The notes under the pieces are model-generated. The model saw nothing but the letters and a program-made list of their open reading frames with translations. It was not told the origin of the DNA and ran no database searches. From an uncultured Acetatifactor sp. (GTDB taxonomy: Bacteria > Bacillota > Clostridia > Lachnospirales > Lachnospiraceae), in contig CAKRRD010000068.1 in assembly GCA_934394815.1 (NCBI GenBank), forward strand, positions 1 to 6,223: 6,223 nucleotides of DNA, written 5' to 3'. A program made the translations under genes and the position numbers. Numbering within the stretch: the stretch's first letter is position 1; the number at the start of each line of letters is the position of its first letter. This document shows, piece after piece, positions 6,081 to 6,223 of the stretch.

Positions 6081-6223
6081 ACCACATCTGATATGTCGTG
6101 GGCACAAACTCTTATTATTCCCATGTTGTACCCTTGTTGACGAGAATTATGGGTACAGAGCGATATATCTTCTTGTGTGGTACCCACATTCGGACAAGTC
6201 ATGGGTACAGAAAGGTATCTTTT
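6080..6223. repeat. Array of related palindromic repeats (cut by window end)
   Basis: Three related imperfect palindromes fill this gene-free end. The second has GTACCC (6128-6133) and GGGTAC (6151-6156); the third has GTACCC (6180-6185) and GGGTAC (6203-6208). Both have exactly 17 bases between the arms and start 52 bases apart. The first (6080-6106) is a diverged copy with CCAC (6082-6085) and GTGG (6098-6101); its text aligns with the third copy (ACATCTG against ACATTCG, then GTCGTGGGCACA against GTCATGGGTACA). Similarity continues past the arms: GGGTACAGA with G-A/G-TAT and CTT follows copies two and three. No protein-coding frame is convincing here. The element could be a REP-like intergenic repeat or a set of operator-like sites. 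The array probably continues beyond the window. Confidence 0.6.

Noticed and set aside
6080..6223. CRISPR array
   Set aside because: The conserved parts are short 6-7 base arms with unequal, partly similar centres, not long identical direct repeats with unrelated spacers, and no cas gene is in view.

Overview
The window looks like chromosomal DNA of a Clostridia-class Firmicute, most likely a chemotactic or motile member of the Lachnospiraceae. The reasons are the 3' end of a Firmicutes-type 23S rRNA, a CheV coupling protein, strong GGAGG-type ribosome binding sites, and the style of the lysine- and glutamate-rich proteins. The family placement comes from pattern recognition, not from a search. 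All genes lie on the + strand.

Layout. Bases 1-123 are the last part of a 23S rRNA gene. A spacer with no recognisable 5S rRNA follows and ends in a strong intrinsic terminator (205-236). A sigma-A-type promoter with an extended -10 element (about 254-284) then drives cheV (375-1286), which has its own terminator (1301-1335). Only 17 bases after that terminator's T-run, a second group begins: a divergent sirtuin-like protein with replaced catalytic residues (1353-2120), a 585-residue single-pass membrane protein of unknown function (2163-3920), hisH (3917-4561), hisF (4563-5324) and ung (5347-6021). Spacing in this group is tight, with an ATGA overlap at hisH and a one-base gap before hisF, so at least the last four genes are probably one operon. 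It ends at a terminator hairpin (6042-6080). The last 140 bases carry a small array of related palindromes with a period near 52 bp, cut by the window edge.

How the genes work together. HisH and HisF form imidazole glycerol phosphate synthase, which links histidine and purine synthesis. Ung removes uracil from DNA. CheV is a chemotaxis coupling and adaptation protein. The membrane protein is the least explained gene. Its long, probably cytoplasmic N-terminal half holds several short acidic 'D/E-x-x-LL' segments. Two of these resemble the 'SQ-E/D-EIDALL' peptide with which FliM and FliY bind phosphorylated CheY. Together with the cheV gene two positions upstream, this suggests a possible link to chemotaxis signalling; this is inference. 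The sirtuin-like protein keeps the fold signatures but seems to have lost the usual catalytic residues.
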